Origin: Bradyrhizobium iriomotense
Lineage (GTDB): Bacteria > Pseudomonadota > Alphaproteobacteria > Rhizobiales > Xanthobacteraceae
DNA length: 64,000 bases
Reading direction: 5' to 3'
Assembly (NCBI RefSeq): GCF_030160715.1
Contig: NZ_BSOW01000004.1
Location: 350,508-414,507, forward strand
A program made the translations under genes and the position numbers. The notes beneath the pieces are model-generated. The model worked only from the letters and a program-made list of their open reading frames with translations. It was not told the DNA's origin and did no database searches. This document shows, piece after piece, positions 7,679 to 15,505 of this stretch (position 1 is its first letter; each line of letters begins with the position of its first letter).

Positions 7679-8926
7679 CTACGCCTTCTCCTCCCAGATC
7701 ATCGCGAGATGCACGATGGTCTGGACGGCCTTTTCCATGTCCTGCCGGCTCACCCATTCCAGCCGCGAGTGGAAGGCGTGCTCGCCGGCGAAGATGTTGG
7801 GGCAGGGCAGGCCCATGAAGGAGAGGCGCGAGCCGTCGGTGCCGCCGCGGATCGCGGTGCGCATCGGGCGGAGCCCGGCGCGGCGGATCGCCTCGATGGC
7901 GTATTCGAGGATGTGCGGGTGGCGGTCGATCACCTGCTTCATGTTGCGGTACTGCTCGCGCACCTCGAACTTGTAGGTCGAGCGCGGATAGTCCCTCATC
8001 ACGTCCTTGACGATGCCCTCGAGCAGCGTCTCCTTCTCCTTCAGGCCTTCCTCGGTGAAGTCGCGGACGATGAAGGACACCGTCGCCTGCTCCAGCGCGC
8101 CTGAGATGCCGATCGGATGCAGAAAGCCCTGCTTGCCCGAGGTGGTCTCGGGCGAGCAGCCTTCCTTGGGCAGCCGCTCGACGATGGCGGCTGCGATCTT
8201 GATCGCGTGTTCCATCTTGCCCTTGGCATAGCCTGGATGGGCAGAGACGCCCTGGATGGTGATGGCGGCGCCGTCAGCCGAGAACGTCTCGTCCTCGACG
8301 CTGCCGGCGCTCTCGCCGTCCATGGTGTAGCCGAAATCGGCGCCAAGTTTCTTCAGATCCACATTGTCGACGCCGCGGCCGATCTCTTCATCGGGCGTGA
8401 ACAGGATCTTGATGGTGCCGTGCTTCACATCGGGATTGTTGATGAAGAAATGCGCGGCATCCATGATCTCGGCGACGCCGGCCTTGTTGTCGGCCCCCAG
8501 CAGCGTGGTGCCGTCGGTGGTGACGATGTCGTTGCCGATCTGGTTCTTCAGTGCCGGATGCTCGGCGAAGCGGATCACCTGGGTGGGATCGGTTGGCAGG
8601 GTGATGTCGCCGCCGCGATAGTTCTTCACGACCTGCGGCTTGACGTCCTTGCCCGAGCAGTCGGGCGAGGTGTCCATGTGCGAGCAGAAGCAGATCACCG
8701 GCACCTTCTTGTCGGTGTTGGACGGGATCGTCGCGTAGACATAGCCGTAGTCGTCGAGATGGGCATCTTCCACGCCCATGGCCTTGAGCTCGGTGACGAG
8801 CACGCGGCCGAGATCCTTCTGCTTCTCGGTCGAGGGCGATGTGGGGGATTCGGGGTCGGACTGGGTGTCGATCGTGACGTAGCGCAGGAAGCGCTCGGTC
8901 ACGGTGTGGGTAAAGGTGAGGGACAT
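7679..8926 (-). CDS. pepT: Peptidase T (tripeptide aminopeptidase)
   Basis: A cytoplasmic dizinc aminopeptidase of the M20B family that removes the N-terminal residue from tripeptides. 415 aa from the chosen ATG at 8926 (MSLTFTHTVTERFLRY); the longer frame adds 19 residues not found in the family. Metal and catalytic residues are visible: H83 and D85 in CSHMDTSPD, D146 in GADNKAG, E180-E181 in TPDEEIGRG, the Asp of YTMDGESAG, and the C-terminal His in GEHAFHSR. Not in an operon: the plus-strand membrane protein converges on it and a 334-bp gap precedes it. Confidence 0.94.
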   Translation of the reverse strand: MSLTFTHTVTERFLRYVTIDTQSDPESPTSPSTEKQKDLGRVLVTELKAMGVEDAHLDDYGYVYATIPSNTDKKVPVICFCSHMDTSPDCSGKDVKPQVVKNYRGGDITLPTDPTQVIRFAEHPALKNQIGNDIVTTDGTTLLGADNKAGVAEIMDAAHFFINNPDVKHGTIKILFTPDEEIGRGVDNVDLKKLGADFGYTMDGESAGSVEDETFSADGAAITIQGVSAHPGYAKGKMEHAIKIAAAIVERLPKEGCSPETTSGKQGFLHPIGISGALEQATVSFIVRDFTEEGLKEKETLLEGIVKDVMRDYPRSTYKFEVREQYRNMKQVIDRHPHILEYAIEAIRRAGLRPMRTAIRGGTDGSRLSFMGLPCPNIFAGEHAFHSRLEWVSRQDMEKAVQTIVHLAMIWEEKA

Positions 8927-9011
8927 TTCTTCTCGTAACCGCCGGGATCGGGTGAAGCCGGCGGTATACCAGAAAAGCGTCATTCCGGGGGCCGCGTGTC
9001 GCCGCGCCAGG

Positions 9012-9053
9012 AGGCCTTTTCAGGCTTAACGAAGCCTAAGCCTGAAAAGGCCT
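9012..9053. repeat. 17-bp perfect inverted repeat with 8-nt loop
   Basis: Left arm 9012-9028 (AGGCCTTTTCAGGCTTA) pairs without mismatch with 9037-9053; the loop is 9029-9036. Each arm also contains the internal near-mirror GGCC TTTTCAGG. A T-run follows on neither strand, so it is not a usual terminator; it may be a REP-like element or an RNA processing hairpin. Confidence 0.75.
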
Positions 9054-9200
9054 TCGGCCAGTTCCCTGAACGGACGGACGGCGGCTTCCGGCGCCGGAAT
9101 CCGGAGCCTTCGGGCGCCGGGCGATTCGGGATCCGACGGGGCGGCATTTCGGTGAAGTCTCGCAGAAACACCCGATGTTTACGGGCCGAGCGCAACGTCC

Positions 9201-9228
9201 TTGACTTCACCAGACCGCACCTTTAAGT
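9201..9228 (+). promoter_or_regulatory. Probable tRNA-Asp promoter
   Basis: TTGACT at 9201-9206 and TTAAGT at 9223-9228, spaced by 16 nt, end 32 bp before the tRNA. This resembles the alphaproteobacterial housekeeping consensus. Confidence 0.5.
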
Positions 9229-9260
9229 CCCCCCTCGTTCCGCATGGCTTTGCCCAGCAC

Positions 9261-9337
<77 letters not shown>

Positions 9338-9386
9338 TTGAATCAATGGCTTAGCCCAAAACTCTCTCAAATCGTCGCAAACGTAA

Positions 9387-9406
9387 AAGCCGCCCGAAGG
9401 CGGCTT
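9387..9406 (-). terminator. Intrinsic terminator of the 67-aa membrane protein gene
   Basis: AAGCCGCC (9387-9394), loop CGAA, GGCGGCTT (9399-9406): an 8-bp stem with a stable GNRA-like tetraloop. Read on the minus strand it is followed by TTTT, and it lies 31 bp after the stop of the minus-strand gene at 9438. It may also stop tRNA-Asp transcription. Confidence 0.7.
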
Positions 9407-9437
9407 GGGTGTCCGTTTGAAATGGGCCGTTTCGGCC

Positions 9438-9641
9438 TTAGCGGATTTCCGACGTGTTCGAGCTGGTCACGACCACCGGCTTGCCGGCCTTCATGACATG
9501 GGTCGATTGGGCGGTCTGGCTGAGGTCGACGCTGGTCCGCGCCGCGATCCCGAAGGCAGCCACTGCGATACCGGCCACCAGCGCCACCACCACGATCTTC
9601 AGGTGCGTCGCACGATCAGCAGAGTGAATGGAGTGGTTCAT
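9438..9641 (-). CDS. Small single-span membrane protein, 67 aa
   Basis: 67 aa: a polar start (MNHSIHSADRATH), one hydrophobic helix (about residues 15-34, LKIVVVALVAGIAVAAFGIA) and a 30-residue tail with KAGKPVVVTSSNTSEIR. The form is that of a type II anchored or secreted small protein. I recall similar proteins in several copies in Bradyrhizobium genomes, without a known function. It has its own terminator downstream and is not in an operon with the MFS gene 133 bp upstream. Confidence 0.65.
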   Translation of the reverse strand: MNHSIHSADRATHLKIVVVALVAGIAVAAFGIAARTSVDLSQTAQSTHVMKAGKPVVVTSSNTSEIR

Positions 9642-9774
9642 CAGAGCCTCCCGACGGGCTTTCCCGCCCGTCTGTTGGCCCTCCTTCTAAGGACGATCTG
9701 TTTCCGGATGGTTTCGCGCCTTCCGCAAAATGGTTTCATCTGCCGGGTGGCTCGGTTCCGCCCGGAAGGCGGTT

Positions 9775-11070
9775 TCAGGCGGCCGCCCGGCCGATATCGG
9801 TCCGGATCGTGCGGGCAGCCCAGACGAAGAGCAGCGCGCCCACGGTGGTCGTGACCGCCGCCGACAGCAGGGAATAGCGGACGGCGTCGGCGCCGAACCC
9901 GGCCCTGAGCGCGTCGTTGATCATGCCGACGACGAGCGGGCCGAGCCCCTGGCCGAAGCAGGTGGCGGTCAGCGCGATGAGTGCGGAGGCCAGCGCCCGC
10001 ATGCTGGGCTTGGCCACGGTCTGCGCGATCGCAAAGCTCGGTCCGAGATGGAAGCCGACCAGGAACGATGTCAGCGCCAGCATCGCCACCATGGTCGCGA
10101 AATCCTGCGTCAACATGCACAGCGCGAACACGGGGCCGGCGAGCCCGGAGGTGATCGCGGGCGCCCACAGCTTCCAGCGATCGTCGCGCCGGCTCACCTG
10201 CGCCACCACGAAGCCGCCGAGCAGGGTACCTGCCATGCCGGCGAGCCCCTTGAAGGTGCCGGCATAGGTGCCGATCTCAGCGCTCGACAAATGGTGCACG
10301 CGCGCCAGGAAGGGCGGGATCCACGCCGCGGTTGCGTAGTTCGTATAGGTCGTGAGGCAGAAGCCGATCAGCACGATGATGAAGCTCTGCTGGGAAGCGA
10401 GGAAGCGCAGCGTCGGCCCGAGCGGCTCGGGCGTGAAAGTCTCCTGCATGGCGCCGCGCTTCGGCTCGGAGATCGTCAGCCACAAGACGGCGGCGAGCAG
10501 GATGCCGGGCAGGCCCGCGACGTAGAAGGCCATCCGCCAGCCATAGTGCTGGTTGACATAGCCGCCGACGAAATAGCCGAGGAACACGCCGAGATAGGTG
10601 CCGATGGCGTAGATGCCGAGCGCGCGTGGCCGCTCGTTCTTGGCAAAGAGATCGGCGACGATCGATTGCGAGGCCGGCGAGCCCGCGGATTCGCCGATGC
10701 CGACCCCGATTCTGGCAACCGCCAGCGAGGTCACGCTCGTGGCCATGCCGCACAGCGCCGTCATCGCGCTCCAGAACGCGAAGGCGAGCGCGACGATGTT
10801 GCGCCGGTTCAGCCGGTCGGCCATGCGCGCGATGGGAATGCCGAGCAGCGAATAGAACAGCGCGAAGCCGAAGCCGGCCAACAGGCCCATCATGGTGTCG
10901 CTGAGCTGAAACTCCTTCTTGATCGGCTCGATCAGGACGTTGAAGATGGTGCGATCGAGGAAGTTCAGCGCGTAGATGATGGTGAGCAGCCCGAGCACGT
11001 AATAGCGCCGTGCGGACGGCTTTGCAGCTGCGGCCGCCTGCGCCGGCACGTCTGACGTCACATCGACCAT
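9775..11070 (-). CDS. MFS transporter, spinster/ACS-like
   Basis: A 431 aa inner-membrane transporter with the 12-helix pattern of the major facilitator superfamily. It starts with a cytosolic tail and YYVLGLLTIIYALNFLDRTI, typical of the anion:cation symporter and spinster-like group, and has the loop 2-3 motif as 'GIPIARMADRLNRRNIVALA'. An acidic-polar motif GIGESAGSPASQS follows in helix 5. The Rieske oxygenase gene lies 48 bp upstream on the same strand, so it probably takes up, or exports, that enzyme's substrate. Substrate cannot be read from the sequence; aromatic or organic acids are common for such pairs. Confidence 0.85.
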   Translation of the reverse strand: MVDVTSDVPAQAAAAAKPSARRYYVLGLLTIIYALNFLDRTIFNVLIEPIKKEFQLSDTMMGLLAGFGFALFYSLLGIPIARMADRLNRRNIVALAFAFWSAMTALCGMATSVTSLAVARIGVGIGESAGSPASQSIVADLFAKNERPRALGIYAIGTYLGVFLGYFVGGYVNQHYGWRMAFYVAGLPGILLAAVLWLTISEPKRGAMQETFTPEPLGPTLRFLASQQSFIIVLIGFCLTTYTNYATAAWIPPFLARVHHLSSAEIGTYAGTFKGLAGMAGTLLGGFVVAQVSRRDDRWKLWAPAITSGLAGPVFALCMLTQDFATMVAMLALTSFLVGFHLGPSFAIAQTVAKPSMRALASALIALTATCFGQGLGPLVVGMINDALRAGFGADAVRYSLLSAAVTTTVGALLFVWAARTIRTDIGRAAA

Positions 11071-11118
11071 CGCTCCCCCCAGTATGACTTTATTATCGTT
11101 GTCGTTGGTGCGGGTCTC

Positions 11119-12309
11119 TCACGCGTCGCGGATGTAATTCCCCGCTTCGAATGTGACCGGCGGCGCGCTCGGATCGAAAGAGACGCCGATCGGGTCGCGG
11201 CCTGCGGCGAGCGCCTCGAGTTGATCGGTCAGCATGCGCCGGATCATCAGGATGCCGCGGTCGCTCTGGCCAAAATGCTCCTCGGAGTGGATGGTGACCG
11301 GGCCCTGGCCGACCTGGGCTTCGTAGTCGCCGGGAAACTGCTGGTGCTCGGCCTCGCTCATGTCCCACCAGAATTTTCCGTTGAACTTCGAGCGCATGCG
11401 GCCGATATCGCCGGCATTCTTCACCCGTCCAGCAACATAGATGCGGAACGAGGTGTCGTCGATCGGAAGCACCCAGCCGAGCGACTCGACGCGGGCGAAC
11501 TGCGCGACGCGCGGGTTCGGCACCACGCGCAGCGCCGGCAGCGCCGCCTCGCTGACGCGGTAAAACACCTTGCCGTCGTCCTGCCTGCGTTCCGAACGCA
11601 CGAGGACCCCGCGCGGCGATTTCTCGAACTTCACCTCCGGCATCGAGGCCATCATGTTGGTGAATTGCGGGCCGCTGAACGAGCCGTGCAGCACCGGCAC
11701 GTGGTAGGGATCGACCACGTTCTCGAAATGCTGGAGCCAGTTGCAGGGGATGATGGCTGGTCCCCCGCCGCCGATCGAGGAATCATCGGCCTCGACGAGT
11801 TCACCCTCGTCCATGTTCTCGAGGCATTCGTAAGCCGGCAGGACCGGGCGCTTCTCGGCCGGGCCCATATAGGCGAAGATCAGCCCGTAGCGTTCCTCGA
11901 CCGGATACCAGGGCTGGCGCACCTTGTCCTTGAACTTCCCGCCATCGGGCTCGCAGGGCTGCTCGAGGCAGTGGCCTTGCGTGTCGAACTTCCAGCCGTG
12001 ATAGCAGCAGCGGATGCCGTCCTCCTCGATCTTGCCGTAGTAGAGCGTGGTGCCGCGGTGGCAACAGCGCGCGTGCAACAGGCCCGGGCGGCCATGCTTG
12101 TCGCGAAACAGGACGAGGTCCTCGCCGAGCGCGCGGACTTTCCTGGGCGTGTCGGTGGCGTCGCTGGTGAGGCCGACGGGGTGCCAGTAGCGGCGAAGCA
12201 GCTCGCCCATCGGCGTGCCGCGCGCGACCGAGGTCAGCTCGGTGCGCGTGCTTGCTTCCCGCATCGCATAGGCCGTGCCGAGAGCGCGATCCCGCTGGGT
12301 GACGGTCAT
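11119..12309 (-). CDS. Rieske non-haem iron ring-hydroxylating oxygenase, alpha subunit
   Basis: 396 aa oxygenase of the phthalate dioxygenase-like class. The Rieske 2Fe-2S ligands are C82-x-H84 (RCCHRG) and C101-x-x-H104 (CCYHGW). The mononuclear iron site is visible as D200, H203 and H208 (NVVDPYHVPVLH), with the third carboxylate expected near the C-terminal DYEAQVGQG. Such enzymes hydroxylate or demethylate aromatic and related rings, taking electrons from a separate reductase. No reductase or ferredoxin gene is beside it. It is first in an operon with the MFS transporter and diverges from a MarR regulator, which makes a substrate-inducible catabolic unit likely. Substrate unknown. Confidence 0.9.
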   Translation of the reverse strand: MTVTQRDRALGTAYAMREASTRTELTSVARGTPMGELLRRYWHPVGLTSDATDTPRKVRALGEDLVLFRDKHGRPGLLHARCCHRGTTLYYGKIEEDGIRCCYHGWKFDTQGHCLEQPCEPDGGKFKDKVRQPWYPVEERYGLIFAYMGPAEKRPVLPAYECLENMDEGELVEADDSSIGGGGPAIIPCNWLQHFENVVDPYHVPVLHGSFSGPQFTNMMASMPEVKFEKSPRGVLVRSERRQDDGKVFYRVSEAALPALRVVPNPRVAQFARVESLGWVLPIDDTSFRIYVAGRVKNAGDIGRMRSKFNGKFWWDMSEAEHQQFPGDYEAQVGQGPVTIHSEEHFGQSDRGILMIRRMLTDQLEALAAGRDPIGVSFDPSAPPVTFEAGNYIRDA

Positions 12310-12368
12310 GCTGTTCCTCCCGCCTGCGGCTCGTCGGCCGTCAGGTCGTGTTCTGGTCCGTTGAGCCA

Positions 12369-12400
12369 GTCAACGATAGGTAGATGACAATGTCAACGAT
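12369..12400. promoter_or_regulatory. Candidate MarR operator between the oxygenase and marR genes
   Basis: GTCAACGAT occurs twice in direct orientation (12369-12377 and 12392-12400), and between and overlapping them lies the perfect palindrome TGACAATGTCA (12385-12395). It stands about 60 bp before the oxygenase start and 90 bp before marR, where an operator for both would be expected. On the minus strand the palindrome includes TTGACA, a possible -35. Confidence 0.45.
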
Positions 12401-12484
12401 CTTGCGAATGCTTCTAACAATCATCTTAAACCGGCTGTGCTTGCGCCCCTTGGCAGGCCGTCGGTTTGTTGGCAGAGGTGGCGC

Positions 12485-13000
12485 ATGAGCCATAAGCCGA
12501 GCAGAGGCGGGCGCACGTCGCCCGACGTTGAGGACGATGCACCGCCGGCGCCGATCACCGTGATGCTGTCGTCGCGGCTGATGGTGCTCGCCAATCTGCT
12601 CAAGCGCGGCGCCATCTTGCGCTACAAGCGCGTCGTCGGGCTGAACTCGGTGGAGTTCGGTCTCGTCGCCTCGCTCGGCCGGCGTCCGCCGATGAGCGTG
12701 GCACGGCTCGCCGAAGCCGTCGGTCAGGACAAGGGGCAGATCAGCCGCGCGCTCGCGGGCCTGTCGTCACGCAAGCTGATCGCGAAAACGCCCAATCCGC
12801 ACGACAGTCGCGAGGTGCTGATCTCGCTGACCAAGGCGGGGCTCGCCGCACACGACGCGATCGTTGCCAGCGCACAGGAGCGCAATCGGCGCCTGCTGCA
12901 ACAGTTGAGCAAGGACCAGCTCGACGCGCTGCTGGCGCAGATCGATCGCCTGACCGCAGCCGCCGAAGAGATGCTCGAGGCAGAAAAGGATCCGGACTGA
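12485..13000 (+). CDS. MarR-family transcriptional regulator
   Basis: 171 aa from ATG 12485 (MSHKPSRGG). A winged helix-turn-helix of the MarR type occupies about residues 45-125: GLNSVEFGLVASLGRRPPMS leads into the recognition segment VARLAEAVGQDKGQISRALAGLSSRKLI, and the wing reads PNPHDSREVLISLTKAG. A dimerisation helix follows (LLAQIDRLTAAAEEMLEAEK). It is transcribed away from the oxygenase-MFS operon, and the shared gap contains a palindrome, so it probably represses or controls that operon in response to the substrate. Confidence 0.88.
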   Translation: MSHKPSRGGRTSPDVEDDAPPAPITVMLSSRLMVLANLLKRGAILRYKRVVGLNSVEFGLVASLGRRPPMSVARLAEAVGQDKGQISRALAGLSSRKLIAKTPNPHDSREVLISLTKAGLAAHDAIVASAQERNRRLLQQLSKDQLDALLAQIDRLTAAAEEMLEAEKDPD

Positions 13001-13044
13001 TCCTCGCGCGGATTTTCCAGGCGTTCATTTTGGAGAGTTCATTT

Positions 13045-13059
13045 TTGGAAACGTTCTTG
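13045..13059 (+). promoter_or_regulatory. Possible Irr-type iron control element (ICE-like)
   Basis: TTGGAA-ACG-TTCTTG resembles the Irr box of Rhizobiales, TTAGAA-N3-TTCTAA, with two mismatches. It lies about 135 bp upstream of the TonB-dependent siderophore receptor. Further TTCTAAGAG/CTCTAAGAG repeats follow at 13066-13087. Placement fits iron control, but the match is not exact. Confidence 0.3.
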
Positions 13060-13194
13060 GAAGCTCTCTAAGAGCCCTTCTAAGAGGCATTCAATTAGGT
13101 CTTCCGCACGCGCTCGCTTAAGCGTCGCCGCAACGCATGTCGTCATTCGCACAGACGGCATGGAACAACAAACGTTGCAGGTTGGGGTGGTGCG

Positions 13195-15483
13195 TTGAAC
13201 TGTCTTGGAATACTGCGGTCGGCGGGACTTGCGACCGTGTCTGCTTTGGTGCTGTTGCCGCAAGTTTCGGTCGCTCAATCCTCGGGATCCTCGTTGCAGA
13301 GCGGCGCGCAAGCCTTGCCGCCGGTCGCCGTTGCTTCACCTGAGCCCCGCCGCCGCGCGCCGGCCGCGGCGCCGCGTCGAACGTCGCGGGCGGCGCAGAG
13401 TGCGAGCGAGAGAAGGCCGCAGCCTGAGCGCAATGTCGGATTCGTCGAGACGCCGCGCGGGCCGGTCCATGGCTATGTCGCCAACCGCAGCTCGTCCGGC
13501 ACCAAGACCAACACGCCGATCATGGAGACGCCGCAATCGGTGTCGGTCATCGGCGCCGAGCAGATCCGCGACCAGAAGCCGAACAAGCTGGACGAGGTGC
13601 TGCGCTATTCGGCGGGCGTGCGTGCCGGAACCTTCGGTGTCGACACCCGCAACGACTGGTGGCTGATCCGCGGCTTCAAATCCGACGACGTCGGCCTGTT
13701 CCTCGACGGCATGCAGCTCTTCTACACGTCCTATGCAAGCTGGAAGCTGCAAACGCCAAACATGGAGCGCGTCGAGGTGCTGCGCGGCCCGTCCGCGGTG
13801 CTCTATGGCGGCTCGAGCCCGAGCGGCATCGTCAACGTCATCAGCAAGATGCCGCCGGCCGAGCCGATCCGCTACATCGAGACCGGCGTCAACAATTTCG
13901 GCAATGCCTATGTCGGCTTCGATGTCGGTGGTCCCGTCGCGACGGGACCTGAAAACGGCAAGCTGTTCTACCGCGTCGTCGGGCAGGTGCAGAACGGCGG
14001 CACGCAGGTCGACTTCACGCCCGACAACAATTACTTCATCGCACCGTCGGTCACCTGGAAACCGGATGCCGACACGACGTTCACAGTCCTGGCGTCGGCA
14101 TCGAAGCAGGATACCCGCGGCATCAACTTCCTGCCCTATCAGGGCACGGTGACCAACGCGCCGTTCGGCAAGATCCCGACCAGCTTCTTCGCCGGCGATC
14201 CCAACGTCGACAAGTTCACGCGCGAGCAGGAGATGCTCGGCTACCAGTTCGAGCGCAATCTCACCGACGATCTGACGTTCCGGCAGAATGCGCGGTTTGC
14301 GCATGTGGACGTGACCTATCGCGGTTACGTCGGCAGCGGCTACACCAGCGCGGCGACTGGCGATCTCTTCCGTTACAATTGGTATGCAAAGGATACGGCA
14401 AATCAAGCCAATCTCGACAATCAGCTGGAGTATCGCTTCAACACCGGGCCGGTGAAGCACACGATGCTGTTCGGCGTCGACCTGAAGGGTTACCAGATCG
14501 ACGACTATCAGGCGTTCAACTTCTTCGGCGTGCCGTCGATCAACGTCTTGAATCCGGCATATGGTGTCGGCGACATTCCAATCACTGGCGCGCCGTTCCG
14601 CAACTTCCAGATCACGCAGAAGCAGGCCGGCACCTACGTCCAGGACCAGATGAAGCTCGGCAACTTCACGCTTGTGCTGAGTGGCCGCAACGATTGGGTC
14701 GAGACGTCGCAGGTCGCCCGCGACACCGGCGCAAATATCTCGCAACGCGAAGACAGCAAGTTCAGCGGGCGCGCGGGGCTGATCTATAATTTCGACAACG
14801 GAATTGCGCCCTACGTCTCCTACGCGACGAGCTACAATCCGATCATCGGCCTCAATGCGTCGAACCAGCTATTCCTGCCGGAGACCGGCCAGCAGGCTGA
14901 AATCGGCGTAAAGGTCGCGCCCAGGGGGTTTGACGGCTATTTCACCGCGTCGCTGTTCGACCTGAAGCGGCAGAATGTGCCGACGACAGCGGTAACCGCC
15001 GATGCATCCGGGAATTTTCTGCAGAACCAGACCGGCGAGGTGACCTCGCGCGGCATCGAGTTCGAAGCGGTGGCCAACGCCACGAGGGAGCTCAAGCTGA
15101 TCGGCGCCTTCACCGCCTACCACCTCTTCACCAGCAAGGACCTCGATCAGTCCCTGATCGGCAAGACCCCGACCAACACGCCAGAACTCCTGGTCTCAGG
15201 CTGGGCCGACTACACGTTCAAGGAGGGGCCGCTGGCGGGCTTCGGCTTCGGCGGGGGCGTGCGCTATGTCGGCTCGTCCTGGGCCGACACCGCCAATACG
15301 CTCGAGGTTCCCGCCGTCGTGCTCGGCGATCTCGCGCTGCATTACGAATGGCAGAATTGGCGCACCGCGTTGAACGTGATCAACGTGACCGACAAGATCT
15401 ATGTCGCGAGTTGCGCGTCGGCCACGTCCTGCTTCTACGGCGATCGCCGGCGCGTCACGGCCAGCGTGTCGTACAAATGGTGA
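13195..15483 (+). CDS. TonB-dependent siderophore receptor
   Basis: A 762 aa outer-membrane receptor for ferric siderophores. It opens with a signal peptide (cut about VSVAQ-SSG) and a proline/arginine-rich linker, then the plug domain from about residue 105 (ETPQSVSVIGAEQIRDQKP, YSAGVRAGTFGVDTRNDWW, VEVLRGPSAVLYGGSSPSG). A 22-strand barrel follows and ends in the aromatic VSYKW. The DTRNDWWLIRGFK segment is typical of the FhuA/FpvA-like group. The frame begins with TTG at 13195; no upstream ATG or GTG in this frame is available. A PepSY protein follows after 22 bp, as is usual for hydroxamate or citrate-type siderophore uptake units. Confidence 0.9.
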   Translation: MNCLGILRSAGLATVSALVLLPQVSVAQSSGSSLQSGAQALPPVAVASPEPRRRAPAAAPRRTSRAAQSASERRPQPERNVGFVETPRGPVHGYVANRSSSGTKTNTPIMETPQSVSVIGAEQIRDQKPNKLDEVLRYSAGVRAGTFGVDTRNDWWLIRGFKSDDVGLFLDGMQLFYTSYASWKLQTPNMERVEVLRGPSAVLYGGSSPSGIVNVISKMPPAEPIRYIETGVNNFGNAYVGFDVGGPVATGPENGKLFYRVVGQVQNGGTQVDFTPDNNYFIAPSVTWKPDADTTFTVLASASKQDTRGINFLPYQGTVTNAPFGKIPTSFFAGDPNVDKFTREQEMLGYQFERNLTDDLTFRQNARFAHVDVTYRGYVGSGYTSAATGDLFRYNWYAKDTANQANLDNQLEYRFNTGPVKHTMLFGVDLKGYQIDDYQAFNFFGVPSINVLNPAYGVGDIPITGAPFRNFQITQKQAGTYVQDQMKLGNFTLVLSGRNDWVETSQVARDTGANISQREDSKFSGRAGLIYNFDNGIAPYVSYATSYNPIIGLNASNQLFLPETGQQAEIGVKVAPRGFDGYFTASLFDLKRQNVPTTAVTADASGNFLQNQTGEVTSRGIEFEAVANATRELKLIGAFTAYHLFTSKDLDQSLIGKTPTNTPELLVSGWADYTFKEGPLAGFGFGGGVRYVGSSWADTANTLEVPAVVLGDLALHYEWQNWRTALNVINVTDKIYVASCASATSCFYGDRRRVTASVSYKW

Positions 15484-15505
15484 GGGCAGGCGAGGGGATC
15501 GCGTC

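Larger units (their letters stand above)
8927..9260. other. Intergenic region between pepT and tRNA-Asp
   Basis: A 334-bp stretch without a convincing gene. It holds the pepT upstream region, the 17-bp perfect inverted repeat at 9012-9053, a second GC-rich pair-forming block (GCCGGCG-like, about 9080-9122) and the tRNA promoter near 9201-9228. Two short frames on opposite strands mirror each other across the inverted repeat and are artefacts of that symmetry. Confidence 0.6.

Noticed and set aside
8980..9226. Two overlapping short frames on opposite strands before tRNA-Asp.
   Set aside because: They read the two arms of the perfect inverted repeat and so mirror each other; no start signals.
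13039..13311. A minus-strand frame of 90 codons before and into the siderophore receptor gene.
   Set aside because: It overlaps the receptor signal peptide region antisense and shows no recognisable features.
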